A DNA stretch of 64,000 nt from Ruminococcus sp. AM22-13. Its GTDB lineage: Bacteria > Bacillota > Clostridia > Lachnospirales > Lachnospiraceae. A model generated the notes under the pieces. It was given only the letters and a program-made list of their open reading frames with translations, ran no database searches and had not been told where the DNA came from. The stretch covers positions 1 to 64,000 of the forward strand of contig NZ_QRIL01000012.1 of assembly GCF_003471165.1 (NCBI RefSeq), given 5' to 3'. Made by a program: the position numbers and the translations under genes. This document shows, one piece after another, positions 18,800-26,708 of this stretch. Within the stretch, counting starts at the first letter, position 1. Every line of letters begins with the position of its first letter.

Positions 18800-19454
18800 G
18801 AAAAACAGCAATTACACAACGATGTGCAATTACCACCTGCGGGATCAGGGTCTCAGCCTGAAAGGAAAAGGACTTCTCTCTATGCTGCTTAGTTTACCGG
18901 ACACATGGAACTATTCGGTACGGGGATTATCTTCGATTACACCGGATGGCGTAGATGGGGTGCTTACAGCTCTGAAAGAACTGGAACGTCTTGGATATCT
19001 GGAAAGGAACCAGCAGCGTGAGAGTAACGGTCGGATGGGCAGAGCGGAGTATGTGATCTATGAGATGCCAAGGAAAAAGCCGTGTTCGGAATCACCGTGT
19101 ACGGAAAAGCCGTATACGGTAAATCCGGATACGGACACACCGGTTACGGAAAATCCCGCGCAATTAAGTACTAATAGAACAAGTACTGAAACAATCAATA
19201 AAAGAGAGAAGAAGGAAATCCAGCACCGGTATGGCTCATACGAAAATGTCCTTCTCTCTGACACGGAATACGGCAAGCTCCGGCAGGAGTTCCCAGGAGA
19301 TTATCAGATGCGGGTGGAACGGCTCTCTGAGTATATGGCTTCCACCGGCAGGAGCTACAAAAATCACCTTGCCACAATCCGGAGCTGGGCAAAGAGAGAA
19401 AAGCCGAAGTATAACCCGGCAGACTACACATTTGAGGAAGGAGACAGCCTATGA
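18780..19454 (+). CDS. Replication initiator / helix-turn-helix protein (RepA N-terminal type)
   Basis: 224 residues from this start. The N-terminus (MPVFRVEKNSNYTTMCNYHL) and the following winged helix with LSLKGKGLLSMLLSLPDTW match the replisome-organizer-like proteins found upstream of a DnaC-like loader in ICEs and phages. The middle is Pro/Thr-rich with repeated short EKP and TENP units (about 100-125). An in-frame ATG at 18768 is possible; 18780 gives the usual family start. It overlaps the dnaC-like gene by four bases, so both probably act in autonomous replication of the excised circle. Confidence 0.75.
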   Translation: MPVFRVEKNSNYTTMCNYHLRDQGLSLKGKGLLSMLLSLPDTWNYSVRGLSSITPDGVDGVLTALKELERLGYLERNQQRESNGRMGRAEYVIYEMPRKKPCSESPCTEKPYTVNPDTDTPVTENPAQLSTNRTSTETINKREKKEIQHRYGSYENVLLSDTEYGKLRQEFPGDYQMRVERLSEYMASTGRSYKNHLATIRSWAKREKPKYNPADYTFEEGDSL

Positions 19455-20296
19455 GCGACATGGTGCCTGAAGTATTGAATGCGGCGTTGGATTCGCTCTT
19501 TACGCCGAAAGAACCCGGAGAGCAGGAATACCAGGGCGTGGACGGACTGCTGTATTGCCGGAACTGTCATACTCCGGTGCAGTGCAGGGTAAAGCTCTGG
19601 GGCAGAGACAAGATTGTTCCCTGCCTTTGCAGATGCCAGCAGGAAGCGATGGCGGAAAAGAAACGCCAGGATGAACTGGTGGAGCGGCAGCGTAAAATCA
19701 GGCAGCTGAAAGCAACTGGGATTCAGGAAAAGCATCTTCTGGAATGGAATTTTGGCGTTGCAGAAGACAACAAGGACATCCAGATGGCAAAACGTTATGT
19801 GGAGCAGTGGAAAAAGGTCAAGGCTGAAAACCTTGGCCTTTTGTTATGGGGAGATGTCGGAACCGGAAAGTCCTTTGTGGCGGCATGTATAGCAAATGCG
19901 CTGCTGGATCAGGGCATTCCGGTTTTGATGACGAACTTCTCCAAAATCCTGAACCAGATGGGTGCCATGTATTCGGAAGAACGATACCGGTATATCGCTT
20001 CGTTTTCCAACTATTCTTTGCTGATTCTGGATGATCTGGGAATTGAGCGCAGCACCGAATATGCGCTGGAGCAGGTCTACGCTGTCATTGATGAGCGGTA
20101 TAAGTCCGGGCTTCCGGTCATTATCACAACCAATCTGAAAATTGCAGAAATCCGCAATCCGCAGGATGTGGCATACGCCCGGATTTACAGCAGGATTCTG
20201 GAAATGTGTACGCCGGTGCGAATCAGCGGAGAGGACCGCAGAAAGAGCATTGGAAAAGAAAAACAGCAGGTCGTTAAGGAGGTACTTGATCTATGA
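19451..20296 (+). CDS. DnaC-like helicase loader, ATP-binding
   Basis: 281 residues. An N-terminal zinc-ribbon-like part has Cys pairs (YCRNC near residues 36-40 and CLCRC near 58-62). The AAA+ core has Walker A GDVGTGKS at about residues 134-141 and Walker B LLILDDLG near 193. The family loads replicative helicase on single-stranded or forked DNA. It is coupled to the initiator gene (ATGA overlap), supporting a role in replicating the ICE. Confidence 0.88.
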   Translation: MSDMVPEVLNAALDSLFTPKEPGEQEYQGVDGLLYCRNCHTPVQCRVKLWGRDKIVPCLCRCQQEAMAEKKRQDELVERQRKIRQLKATGIQEKHLLEWNFGVAEDNKDIQMAKRYVEQWKKVKAENLGLLLWGDVGTGKSFVAACIANALLDQGIPVLMTNFSKILNQMGAMYSEERYRYIASFSNYSLLILDDLGIERSTEYALEQVYAVIDERYKSGLPVIITTNLKIAEIRNPQDVAYARIYSRILEMCTPVRISGEDRRKSIGKEKQQVVKEVLDL

Positions 20297-20439
20297 AGTG
20301 CAAGGCAAAAAAGGCGTTTTTCGCAGGTAAGAATGACATCTATCACCGCTGGAAGGAGGTTAAGAAGCTGAATGGCAAAAGCAAAAACCAGTATTACAAC
20401 AGAAAACCGCAGTGGCTCAGCTGCCGACGCTGCGGCTAA
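20293..20439 (+). CDS. Small basic protein between dnaC-like gene and parB
   Basis: 48 residues, with a very basic N-terminus (MKCKAKKAFF) and an end WLSCRRCG. The ATG overlaps the stop of the DnaC-like gene (ATGA), and the frame runs 68 bases into parB in a different frame. The coupled start argues that it is translated; the overlap with parB and the lack of a known family argue for caution. Two Cys at the end could bind metal. Confidence 0.4.
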   Translation: MKCKAKKAFFAGKNDIYHRWKEVKKLNGKSKNQYYNRKPQWLSCRRCG

Positions 20440-21280
20440 GGAGAAGCGGACGGAGATGCCGTTTTCTGACCTGCATCCTTTTGAAGGGCATCCCTTTAAG
20501 GTGCTGGATGACGAGCTGATGGAACAGACCGTAGAGAGCATCAAGCAGATCGGTGTGGTATCACCACTGATTGTCCGACCTGACCCGGAAGGCGGATTTG
20601 AAATTCTTTCAGGACACCGCAGACTTCATGCGGCGCAGCTGGCAGGTTTGGAGACTGTGCCGGTCATCGTCAAGGAAATGGACGATGATGCAGCAATCAT
20701 CTTTATGGTGGACAGCAACTTGCAGCGGGAGAATATTCTTCCCAGCGAGAGAGCGTTTTCCTACAAGATGAAGTTGGAGGCGATGAAACATCAGGGTCAG
20801 AGAAAAGATTTGACTTCGGAGCAATTTGCACCGAAGTTGTCTACGGAGATTATTGGTGAAGCTGTTGGAATGAGTAAGGATACGGTTAAACGCTATATCC
20901 GCCTTACCAACCTGATTCCTGAAATTTTGGATATGGTGGATGAGAAGAAAATCGCCTTTAATCCGGCGGTGGAGTTGTCTTACCTGAAACCGTCTGAACA
21001 GAAGGAATTTCTGGAGGCAATGGACTATGCACAGGCATCTCCATCCCTGTCGCAGGCACAGCGGCTGAAGAAGCTCTCACAGGAGGGCGGCTGCACGTTG
21101 GATGCCATGTGTGAAGTGATGAATGAAGTCAAAAAGGATGAGCTTGACCATGTGACGATTAAAAACGAGGTTCTTCGGAAGTATTTCCCAAAATCCTATA
21201 CGCCGAAGCAGATGCAGGACACGATTATCCGGCTGCTGGAAAAATGGCAGCGAAGTAAACAACGAGATATGGAACGATGA
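20372..21280 (+). CDS. ParB/RepB/Spo0J family partition protein
   Basis: 302 residues. The ParB N-terminal nuclease-like fold (LHPFEGHPFKVLDDE to SGHRRLHAAQLAG, about residues 32-85) is followed by ERNILPSERA-type sequence (here QRENILPSERA) and a helix-turn-helix at about 155-180. No ParA is seen next to it. In ICEs such proteins help maintain the circular form or regulate transfer genes. GGAGG lies upstream within the preceding small gene. Confidence 0.88.
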   Translation: MAKAKTSITTENRSGSAADAAAKEKRTEMPFSDLHPFEGHPFKVLDDELMEQTVESIKQIGVVSPLIVRPDPEGGFEILSGHRRLHAAQLAGLETVPVIVKEMDDDAAIIFMVDSNLQRENILPSERAFSYKMKLEAMKHQGQRKDLTSEQFAPKLSTEIIGEAVGMSKDTVKRYIRLTNLIPEILDMVDEKKIAFNPAVELSYLKPSEQKEFLEAMDYAQASPSLSQAQRLKKLSQEGGCTLDAMCEVMNEVKKDELDHVTIKNEVLRKYFPKSYTPKQMQDTIIRLLEKWQRSKQRDMER

Positions 21281-21293
21281 GAAGGAGATTTTT

Positions 21294-21800
21294 ATGATGA
21301 TGAACTTTAAGAAGAATCAGAACAACGCAGTGTGCAGCATGGATTGCAAGAACTGCCCGCACGGTGCATCGCAGCCCAATCCGATGGATGATCCCATGTT
21401 TGAGAAGTCCATTGCGATGCTTCATAACTGGCTGATGCTGGAGGCAATCCGTGAAGATCACCCGAAGGAGCGCATTGTGATGGTGATCCTGCCGGGGGCT
21501 GGCGGCGAACTCCTGACCGAGGATGGCAGTCGAGACATCTTTGAGGATGTTTACGATGAGATGGAGGCTGATCTGGTGGCAGATGGGGAACTGCTTCTCC
21601 ATTATGATAAGAGCGATGTGATCGAGACTGACAGAACCCGCTATCTGTTGGGAGCTGCGGAGGTTTCGGAAATCGACCAGAACGGCAACGAATGCAGCAT
21701 CAATCTGTTTACGCTGGAACGCACCATCGACTATGTGAACGAGAACCTGACGGTGGTTTCCATTGGCGGCGAGTTGGTTCCGGCACTGCGCCTGATCTAA
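21294..21800 (+). CDS. Hypothetical ICE protein with N-terminal Cys cluster
   Basis: 168 residues, acidic. Near the N-terminus is CSMDCKNCPHG (C14, C18, C21), a possible metal site. The rest has alternating strands and helices without a recognised family. AAGGAG lies six bases before the ATG. It is located between parB and the DUF3846 protein in what looks like one operon, so it may belong to ICE maintenance or regulation. Confidence 0.6.
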   Translation: MMMNFKKNQNNAVCSMDCKNCPHGASQPNPMDDPMFEKSIAMLHNWLMLEAIREDHPKERIVMVILPGAGGELLTEDGSRDIFEDVYDEMEADLVADGELLLHYDKSDVIETDRTRYLLGAAEVSEIDQNGNECSINLFTLERTIDYVNENLTVVSIGGELVPALRLI

Positions 21801-21810
21801 GGAGGTGCCT

Positions 21811-22446
21811 ATGAAGAAATTTGATGTGGAGATTACAGAGACTCTCCAGAGAAAGGTTTCCGTGGAAGCTGCCTCACAGGAAGATGCGGAACGCATGGTG
21901 ACGCAGGCGTGGAACAATCAGGACTATGTTCTGGATTCCGGCGATTTCACCGGTGTGGATTTCAAGACCGTGGGAGAACATGAATTGGCAGAGGCCAGGA
22001 CAATGGATGTGCTGCTGGTACAGCCCAATGCCTATCCGAAGAAAATCAGTGTTGGCACGGAGCTGGAAGATTTGCAGGCCATGGTCGGCGGCGATATTGA
22101 AGTCACCTATCCATTTGAGGATGAAGTGGCCATTATTCTGAATGAATCCGGCAAAATCAATGGTCTGCCGCTGAACCGTGCGATTTACACCGAAGACGGG
22201 GATATGCAGGACATTTATGCCGGTGATTTTCTGGTGGTAGGGCTGACAGAGGATGACTTTGGTTCTCTGACTTCGGAGCAGATGCAGAAATTTGAGGAGC
22301 AGTTCCATCAGCCCCAGATGTTCGTTCGTATGGGGCGCAGCATCATGGCGATTCCGGTTCCGGATGACATGGTGAAGAAGATGGAGGAAAAGGCTGCAAA
22401 GCCCCAAGAAAAGAGTAAACCGGCACCGGACCGGGACAGTTTGTAA
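21811..22446 (+). CDS. DpnD/PcfM-like and DUF3846 domain protein
   Basis: 211 residues. The first 55 residues (KKFDVEITETLQRKVSVEA onward) match the short DpnD/PcfM-type domain of conjugative elements. Residues about 65-180 form a DUF3846 domain (DVLLVQPNAYPKKISVG to NRAIYTEDGD). The C-terminus is Lys/Pro-rich. GGAGGTG at 21801-21807 selects the ATG at 21811 over a TTG six bases earlier. Function is unknown; the genes around it suggest an accessory transfer role. Confidence 0.75.
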   Translation: MKKFDVEITETLQRKVSVEAASQEDAERMVTQAWNNQDYVLDSGDFTGVDFKTVGEHELAEARTMDVLLVQPNAYPKKISVGTELEDLQAMVGGDIEVTYPFEDEVAIILNESGKINGLPLNRAIYTEDGDMQDIYAGDFLVVGLTEDDFGSLTSEQMQKFEEQFHQPQMFVRMGRSIMAIPVPDDMVKKMEEKAAKPQEKSKPAPDRDSL

Positions 22447-22464
22447 GGAAGGAGGCGGAGATTC

Positions 22465-22947
22465 ATGCAGGAAGAAGTTGAAAATCGTACCGTCAATCTG
22501 GCAATCAGTACCACGAAACTGACATTTCGCACTATCGTGAATGGCTATAATGCGTGGAAACGGCACCATCAGGCAAAGGCGGCTCAGAAATCAGCGCAGA
22601 TGCCGCTTGGAAAGCAGAGCATCAAAGAACTGATCGGTCAGAATCAGGGAGTCAGCAGTATCCCCATTGAGAAAACGGATTTGAAAGGCTTTGAACAGGT
22701 GGCGCGGAAATACGGTGTGGATTATGCCATTACGAAAGACCAAAATGTGATTCCACCCAAGTACACGGTGTTCTTTAAGGCGAAGGATGCGGATGCACTG
22801 ACTTCCGCTTTTGAGGAATTCACCAACCGCAAGCTGAAAGCAAAGGAAAAACCGAGTGTTCTGGAGCAGCTTAACAAGCTCAAAGAACTGGTGGCTGCAA
22901 TTCTGCCGGATAAGGTTCGTCACAAAAGTCAGGAGCGTGATCTATGA
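22465..22947 (+). CDS. PcfB family protein (DUF3801)
   Basis: 160 residues. Matches PcfB, the partner of the VirD4-like coupling protein PcfC in Gram-positive conjugation. Features are the helical N-terminus (ENRTVNLAISTTKLTFRTI) and a core with GVDYAITKD and YTVFFKAKDADAL. AAGGAGG lies before the start. The stop overlaps the start of the coupling protein by four bases, which fits their working together at the transfer channel entrance. Confidence 0.82.
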   Translation: MQEEVENRTVNLAISTTKLTFRTIVNGYNAWKRHHQAKAAQKSAQMPLGKQSIKELIGQNQGVSSIPIEKTDLKGFEQVARKYGVDYAITKDQNVIPPKYTVFFKAKDADALTSAFEEFTNRKLKAKEKPSVLEQLNKLKELVAAILPDKVRHKSQERDL

Positions 22948-24701
22948 GTAATAAGACCAAGAAGCTGCTGATCCTGAACCTGCCGTACTTCATTGCCGGT
23001 CTTGTATGTACCAATCTGGGAGAAGCGTGGAGAATTGCCGAGGGCGCAGACATGTCTGAAAAGCTCCTCGGCTTTCTTTCTGCCCTGGGTGCAGCATTTT
23101 CCAACCCGATGCCAAGTCTGCATCCGCTGGATTTGCTGATTGGTGTGTGCTGCGGAGCGGGTCTGCGGCTTGCTGTGTATCTGAAAGGCAAAAATGCCAA
23201 GAAATATCGTCATGGTATGGAGTATGGCTCTGCCCGGTGGGGTACGCAGAAAGACATCGAACCGTTTGAAGATCCAGTGTTTGCAAACAATGTGATTCTG
23301 ACCCGGACGGAGCGGCTGATGATGGGCAATCGCCCGAAGAATCCGGCAAATGCCAGAAACAAAAATGTGCTTGTGGTCGGCGGTTCCGGCAGCGGTAAGA
23401 CGAGATTTTGGCTTAAACCCAACCTTTTACAATGTCACAGTTCCTACGTGGTCACTGACCCGAAAGGTGATATCGTAATCGACTGCGGCCAAGCCCTTTT
23501 GAAGAACGGATACAGTATCCGGATTTTCAATACTATCAATTTCAGAAAGTCGATGCATTATAATCCCTTCGCGTATATTCACAGCGAAAAGGATATTTTG
23601 AAGCTGACCACAACCCTCATTGCCAACACTAAAGGGGACGGCAAGGCCGGTGACGAATTCTGGACGAAGGCAGAGACCTTGCTGTATTGTGCTTTGATTG
23701 GTTATATCCATTATGAGGCACCGCTGGAAGAGCAGAACTTTGCAACGCTGATTGAATTTCTGAACGCGATGGAAGTGCGCGAGGATGATGAAACCTTTCA
23801 GAATCCAGTGGATCAGATGTTTGAAGCTCTGAAAAAGAAAAAACCGAACCACTTTGCTGTCCGCCAATATGCCAAGTTCAAGCTGGCGGCGGGCAAGACC
23901 TTAAAGTCGATTCTGGTGAGCTGCGGTGCACGTCTGGCTCCCTTCGATATTGAGGAAGTCCGCGATATCACCATGTACGATGAGCTGTCGCTGGATACGG
24001 TGGGAGATAAGAAAACGGCTCTGTTCCTCATTATGAGCGATACAGACCCGACTTTTAATTTCCTGATTTCGATGATCTATACACAGCTGTTTAACCTGCT
24101 GTGCGAGAAAGCGGATGATATTTACGGCGGCAGATTGCCGGTGCATGTGCGCTGCCTGATTGATGAGTGTGCGAACATTGGTCAGATTCCAAATCTGGAA
24201 AAGCTGGTAGCCACCATCCGATCAAGAGAAATCTCGGCATGTCTGGTACTTCAGGCACAGAGCCAGTTGAAGGCAATCTACAAGGACAATGCCGATACCA
24301 TCATCGGCAATATGGATTCTCGTATTTTCCTTGGCGGTTCGGAGCCGACTACGCTGAAAGAGCTGAATCAGGCATTGGGAAAAGAAACGATTGATCTGTA
24401 CAACACTTCCGATACCAGAGGCAACAGCCCATCTTACGGCACCAATTACCAAAAGGTTGGGCATGACCTGGCTTCGGTGGATGAACTGGCTGTGCTGGAT
24501 GGCGGAAAGTGCATTTTGCAGCTGCGCGGTGTCAGACCGTTCAAGTCAGATAAATACGATCTGACCCAGCATCCGAACTACAAGCTCACTGCCGGTGCTG
24601 ATAAGAAAAACACGTTCAGCATCGAGACGTTTCTCGATCATCGGCTGAAGCTCAAGCCCGGTGATAAGTACGAAGTAGTTGATGCAGATCATGCCAAATA
24701 A
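22944..24701 (+). CDS. VirD4/TraG type IV coupling protein
   Basis: 585 residues. Membrane-anchored ATPase that brings the relaxase-DNA complex to the type IV secretion channel. Two hydrophobic N-terminal segments (about residues 10-30 and 50-75), then Walker A GGSGSGKTRF near residue 141-150 and Walker B CLIDECANIG near 405. The length and motifs match PcfC-type coupling proteins of Tn1549-like elements. It ends about 200 bases before the Maff2 gene; the gap contains hairpin signal B. Confidence 0.94.
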   Translation: MSNKTKKLLILNLPYFIAGLVCTNLGEAWRIAEGADMSEKLLGFLSALGAAFSNPMPSLHPLDLLIGVCCGAGLRLAVYLKGKNAKKYRHGMEYGSARWGTQKDIEPFEDPVFANNVILTRTERLMMGNRPKNPANARNKNVLVVGGSGSGKTRFWLKPNLLQCHSSYVVTDPKGDIVIDCGQALLKNGYSIRIFNTINFRKSMHYNPFAYIHSEKDILKLTTTLIANTKGDGKAGDEFWTKAETLLYCALIGYIHYEAPLEEQNFATLIEFLNAMEVREDDETFQNPVDQMFEALKKKKPNHFAVRQYAKFKLAAGKTLKSILVSCGARLAPFDIEEVRDITMYDELSLDTVGDKKTALFLIMSDTDPTFNFLISMIYTQLFNLLCEKADDIYGGRLPVHVRCLIDECANIGQIPNLEKLVATIRSREISACLVLQAQSQLKAIYKDNADTIIGNMDSRIFLGGSEPTTLKELNQALGKETIDLYNTSDTRGNSPSYGTNYQKVGHDLASVDELAVLDGGKCILQLRGVRPFKSDKYDLTQHPNYKLTAGADKKNTFSIETFLDHRLKLKPGDKYEVVDADHAK

Positions 24702-24756
24702 GTTTGTTCCGGTGACGAAGATGTCATGGGTACGCTGCTGGTAACAGAATAAGATA

Positions 24757-24820
24757 AGGGGCGGCGAGCTGCCGCCTCTTTACATAGCCAGGTTTCTGAT
24801 TGGGATTGGAGACCTGGCTA
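24757..24820 (+). promoter_or_regulatory. Hairpin-TTACATAG signal B
   Basis: AGGGGCGGC/GCCGCCTCT (24757-24779) is followed by TTACATAG (24780-24787), whose TAG opens the perfect stem TAGCCAGGT/ACCTGGCTA (24785-24793 and 24812-24820). No T-run follows. Then comes GCAGGTGCACATG (24836-24848), which is repeated exactly downstream of signal C. Confidence 0.65.
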
Positions 24821-24909
24821 TATGTTTGCCCATTTGCAGGTGCACATGCAGATGGAAAATCACTATTCATTAGCCCGCAAGGGCGCATCGTACAAGGAGG
24901 TACACATTT

Positions 24910-25125
24910 ATGGCATTTTTCAACAGCGCAGTAACCGTTCTTCAGACTCTTGTCATCGCACTGGGTGCCGGTCTCGGCATCTGGGGAGCCATCAACCTGC
25001 TGGAGGGCTACGGCAACGACAACCCCGGTGCCAAATCCCAGGGTATGAAACAGCTGATGGCTGGCGGCGGCGTGGCACTGATCGGTACGACTCTGGTGCC
25101 GCTGCTTTCCGGTCTGTTCGGTTAA
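24910..25125 (+). CDS. Maff2 family small membrane protein (T4SS)
   Basis: 71 residues with two hydrophobic segments (about 8-32 and 48-70) joined by a Gly/Asn-rich loop. Matches the Maff2 family of conjugative elements, thought to be a VirB2-like pilin or small channel protein. AAGGAGG lies ahead of the ATG. It begins the membrane-channel part of the type IV system. Confidence 0.82.
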   Translation: MAFFNSAVTVLQTLVIALGAGLGIWGAINLLEGYGNDNPGAKSQGMKQLMAGGGVALIGTTLVPLLSGLFG

Positions 25126-25155
25126 GCAAAAGCTGTCGGAGCGAAGATTCCGGCC

Positions 25156-25241
25156 GGGCGGCGAAAGCTGCCTGTTACATAGTCAGGTGCAGGCAATCTC
25201 CGCAGCTGGCTATTTTCTGCGCTCTCTGGCAGGTGCACATG
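25156..25241 (+). promoter_or_regulatory. Hairpin-TTACATAG signal C
   Basis: GGGCGGC-GAAA-GCTGCCT (25156-25173) precedes TTACATAG (25175-25182). TAGTCAGGTGC (25180-25190) pairs with GCAGCTGGCTA (25202-25212) with one wobble and one mismatch. GCAGGTGCACATG follows at 25229-25241, the same as after signal B. The whole unit looks like a duplicate of B. Confidence 0.65.
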
Positions 25242-25317
25242 TTGGAAGTATGGCGCAGAACCGCAGTTTAGAATCGCACCGGCGGATAGGCCGGACAAGT
25301 TACAGGAGGACAAATCT

Positions 25318-25416
25318 ATGGCGTTTCTTACTACAACTGCATCGGCACTGTCTCTTTTCTCTCAGCTGTTCATGCTTCTGTCCCGGATGGCGAAGCTGTT
25401 CGGCGTGTTTGCGTAA
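25318..25416 (+). CDS. 32-residue hydrophobic peptide
   Basis: Encodes 32 residues, almost entirely hydrophobic or Ser/Thr, with one Arg and one Lys near the C-terminus: a single membrane helix. CAGGAGG lies eight bases before the ATG, one of the best ribosome binding sites in the ICE. It sits between Maff2 and the VirB6-like gene, so it may be a small part of the channel. It is too short for family assignment. Confidence 0.55.
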   Translation: MAFLTTTASALSLFSQLFMLLSRMAKLFGVFA

Positions 25417-25431
25417 GGAAGGAGGCGGCTC

Positions 25432-26298
25432 ATGCAGAGTATCCTTGAACAGATCACAGATTGGCTCAAGAGCATGATCATCAGCGGTATCATGGGAAAT
25501 CTTTCAGGGATGTTCGATTCGGTCAACCAGCAGGTTGGACAGATCGCAGGCGATGTGGGAACCACACCGGCGAACTTTTCACCTGCTGTTTTTTCTATGA
25601 TCCGCAACATCTCGGAATCCGTGATCCTGCCCATTGCCGGAATGGTGCTGACTTTCATCGCCTGTTATGAGCTGATCCAGATGCTCATTGAGCATAACAA
25701 TCTGGCAAATTTCGAGACATGGACATTTTTCAAATGGGTCTTTAAGACCTTTCTGGCAGTGACCCTGATCTCGAACACATTCAATATCACGATGGCTGTC
25801 TTTGATGCGGCGCAGCAAGTGATCTCCCGAAGCGGCGGGCTGATTTCCGGCAGTACGTCCGTCAGCGATGCGACCCTGACAGCAATGCAGGCCACGCTGG
25901 AAGGCATGGACTTAGGACCGCTGCTGGGACTGTATTTGCAGACCTTTGTGGTTCAGGTCACGATGCTGGCGTTGTCGGCTATCATCTTTGTCATCGTGTA
26001 TGGCCGAATGGTGGAAATATATCTCATGGTGAGCCTTGCGCCGATTCCGTTCGCAACCTTTGGAAACCATGAGCAGAGCCATACCGGTCAAAACTATCTG
26101 CGCTCCCTGTTTGCACTGGGATTCCAGGGCTTTCTTATCATGATCTGTGTAGGCATCTATGCAGTTCTGATTCAGAACCTGTCCTTTTCGGATAACATCA
26201 TCAGCAGCATTTGGGGCGTTTTGGGCTATACGGTTTTGCTGGCATTTACGCTGTTTAAGACGGGAAGCCTCGCGAAATCCGTGTTTGCAGCGCACTAA
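25432..26298 (+). CDS. VirB6/TrbL-like membrane protein
   Basis: 288 residues with about six transmembrane segments (around residues 65-85, 98-118, 160-200, 225-250, 258-280). Matches the CD1112/CD0411-type VirB6-like proteins of clostridial conjugative elements, forming the inner part of the channel. AAGGAGG lies seven bases upstream. It lies between the 32-residue peptide and PrgI in the T4SS operon. Confidence 0.86.
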   Translation: MQSILEQITDWLKSMIISGIMGNLSGMFDSVNQQVGQIAGDVGTTPANFSPAVFSMIRNISESVILPIAGMVLTFIACYELIQMLIEHNNLANFETWTFFKWVFKTFLAVTLISNTFNITMAVFDAAQQVISRSGGLISGSTSVSDATLTAMQATLEGMDLGPLLGLYLQTFVVQVTMLALSAIIFVIVYGRMVEIYLMVSLAPIPFATFGNHEQSHTGQNYLRSLFALGFQGFLIMICVGIYAVLIQNLSFSDNIISSIWGVLGYTVLLAFTLFKTGSLAKSVFAAH

Positions 26299-26315
26299 GA
26301 GAGGAGGAATGATTC

Positions 26316-26708
26316 ATGGCATCTTATATTTCTGTGCCGCGAGACCTTTCAAAGGTCAAGACCAAGGTCTTTATGAACCTGACCAAACGGCAGATTCTCT
26401 GCTTCGGAGCCGGTGCGCTGATTGGCGTTCCGGTTTTCTTTTTGCTCAAATCCAGCGGAAATCTGAGCCTTGCTGCACTTGGCATGATGGCAGTGATGCT
26501 GCCGCTCTTCTTTCTTGCCATGTACGAGAAAGACGGTCAGCCGCTGGAAGTGGTGGCAAAGCATTTCTATGAGGCGAAGTTCAAGAGGCCGAAAACGCGG
26601 CCTTACAAAACGAAAAATTACTATGCACTGCTGGTTCAGCAGGCAGACGTGGAAATGGAGGTAAATCGCATTGTTCAAAATTCTCGAAAAGCTGACAGCG
26701 AAGAATAA
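26316..26708 (+). CDS. PrgI family protein (VirB3-like)
   Basis: 130 residues. Two hydrophobic helices (about residues 23-43 and 46-66) followed by a basic cytoplasmic tail, as in PrgI of pCF10. The start SYISVPRDLSKVKTKVF is typical. It acts as a membrane partner of the VirB4 ATPase. Its 3' end overlaps the start of the VirB4 gene by 38 bases. Confidence 0.88.
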   Translation: MASYISVPRDLSKVKTKVFMNLTKRQILCFGAGALIGVPVFFLLKSSGNLSLAALGMMAVMLPLFFLAMYEKDGQPLEVVAKHFYEAKFKRPKTRPYKTKNYYALLVQQADVEMEVNRIVQNSRKADSEE

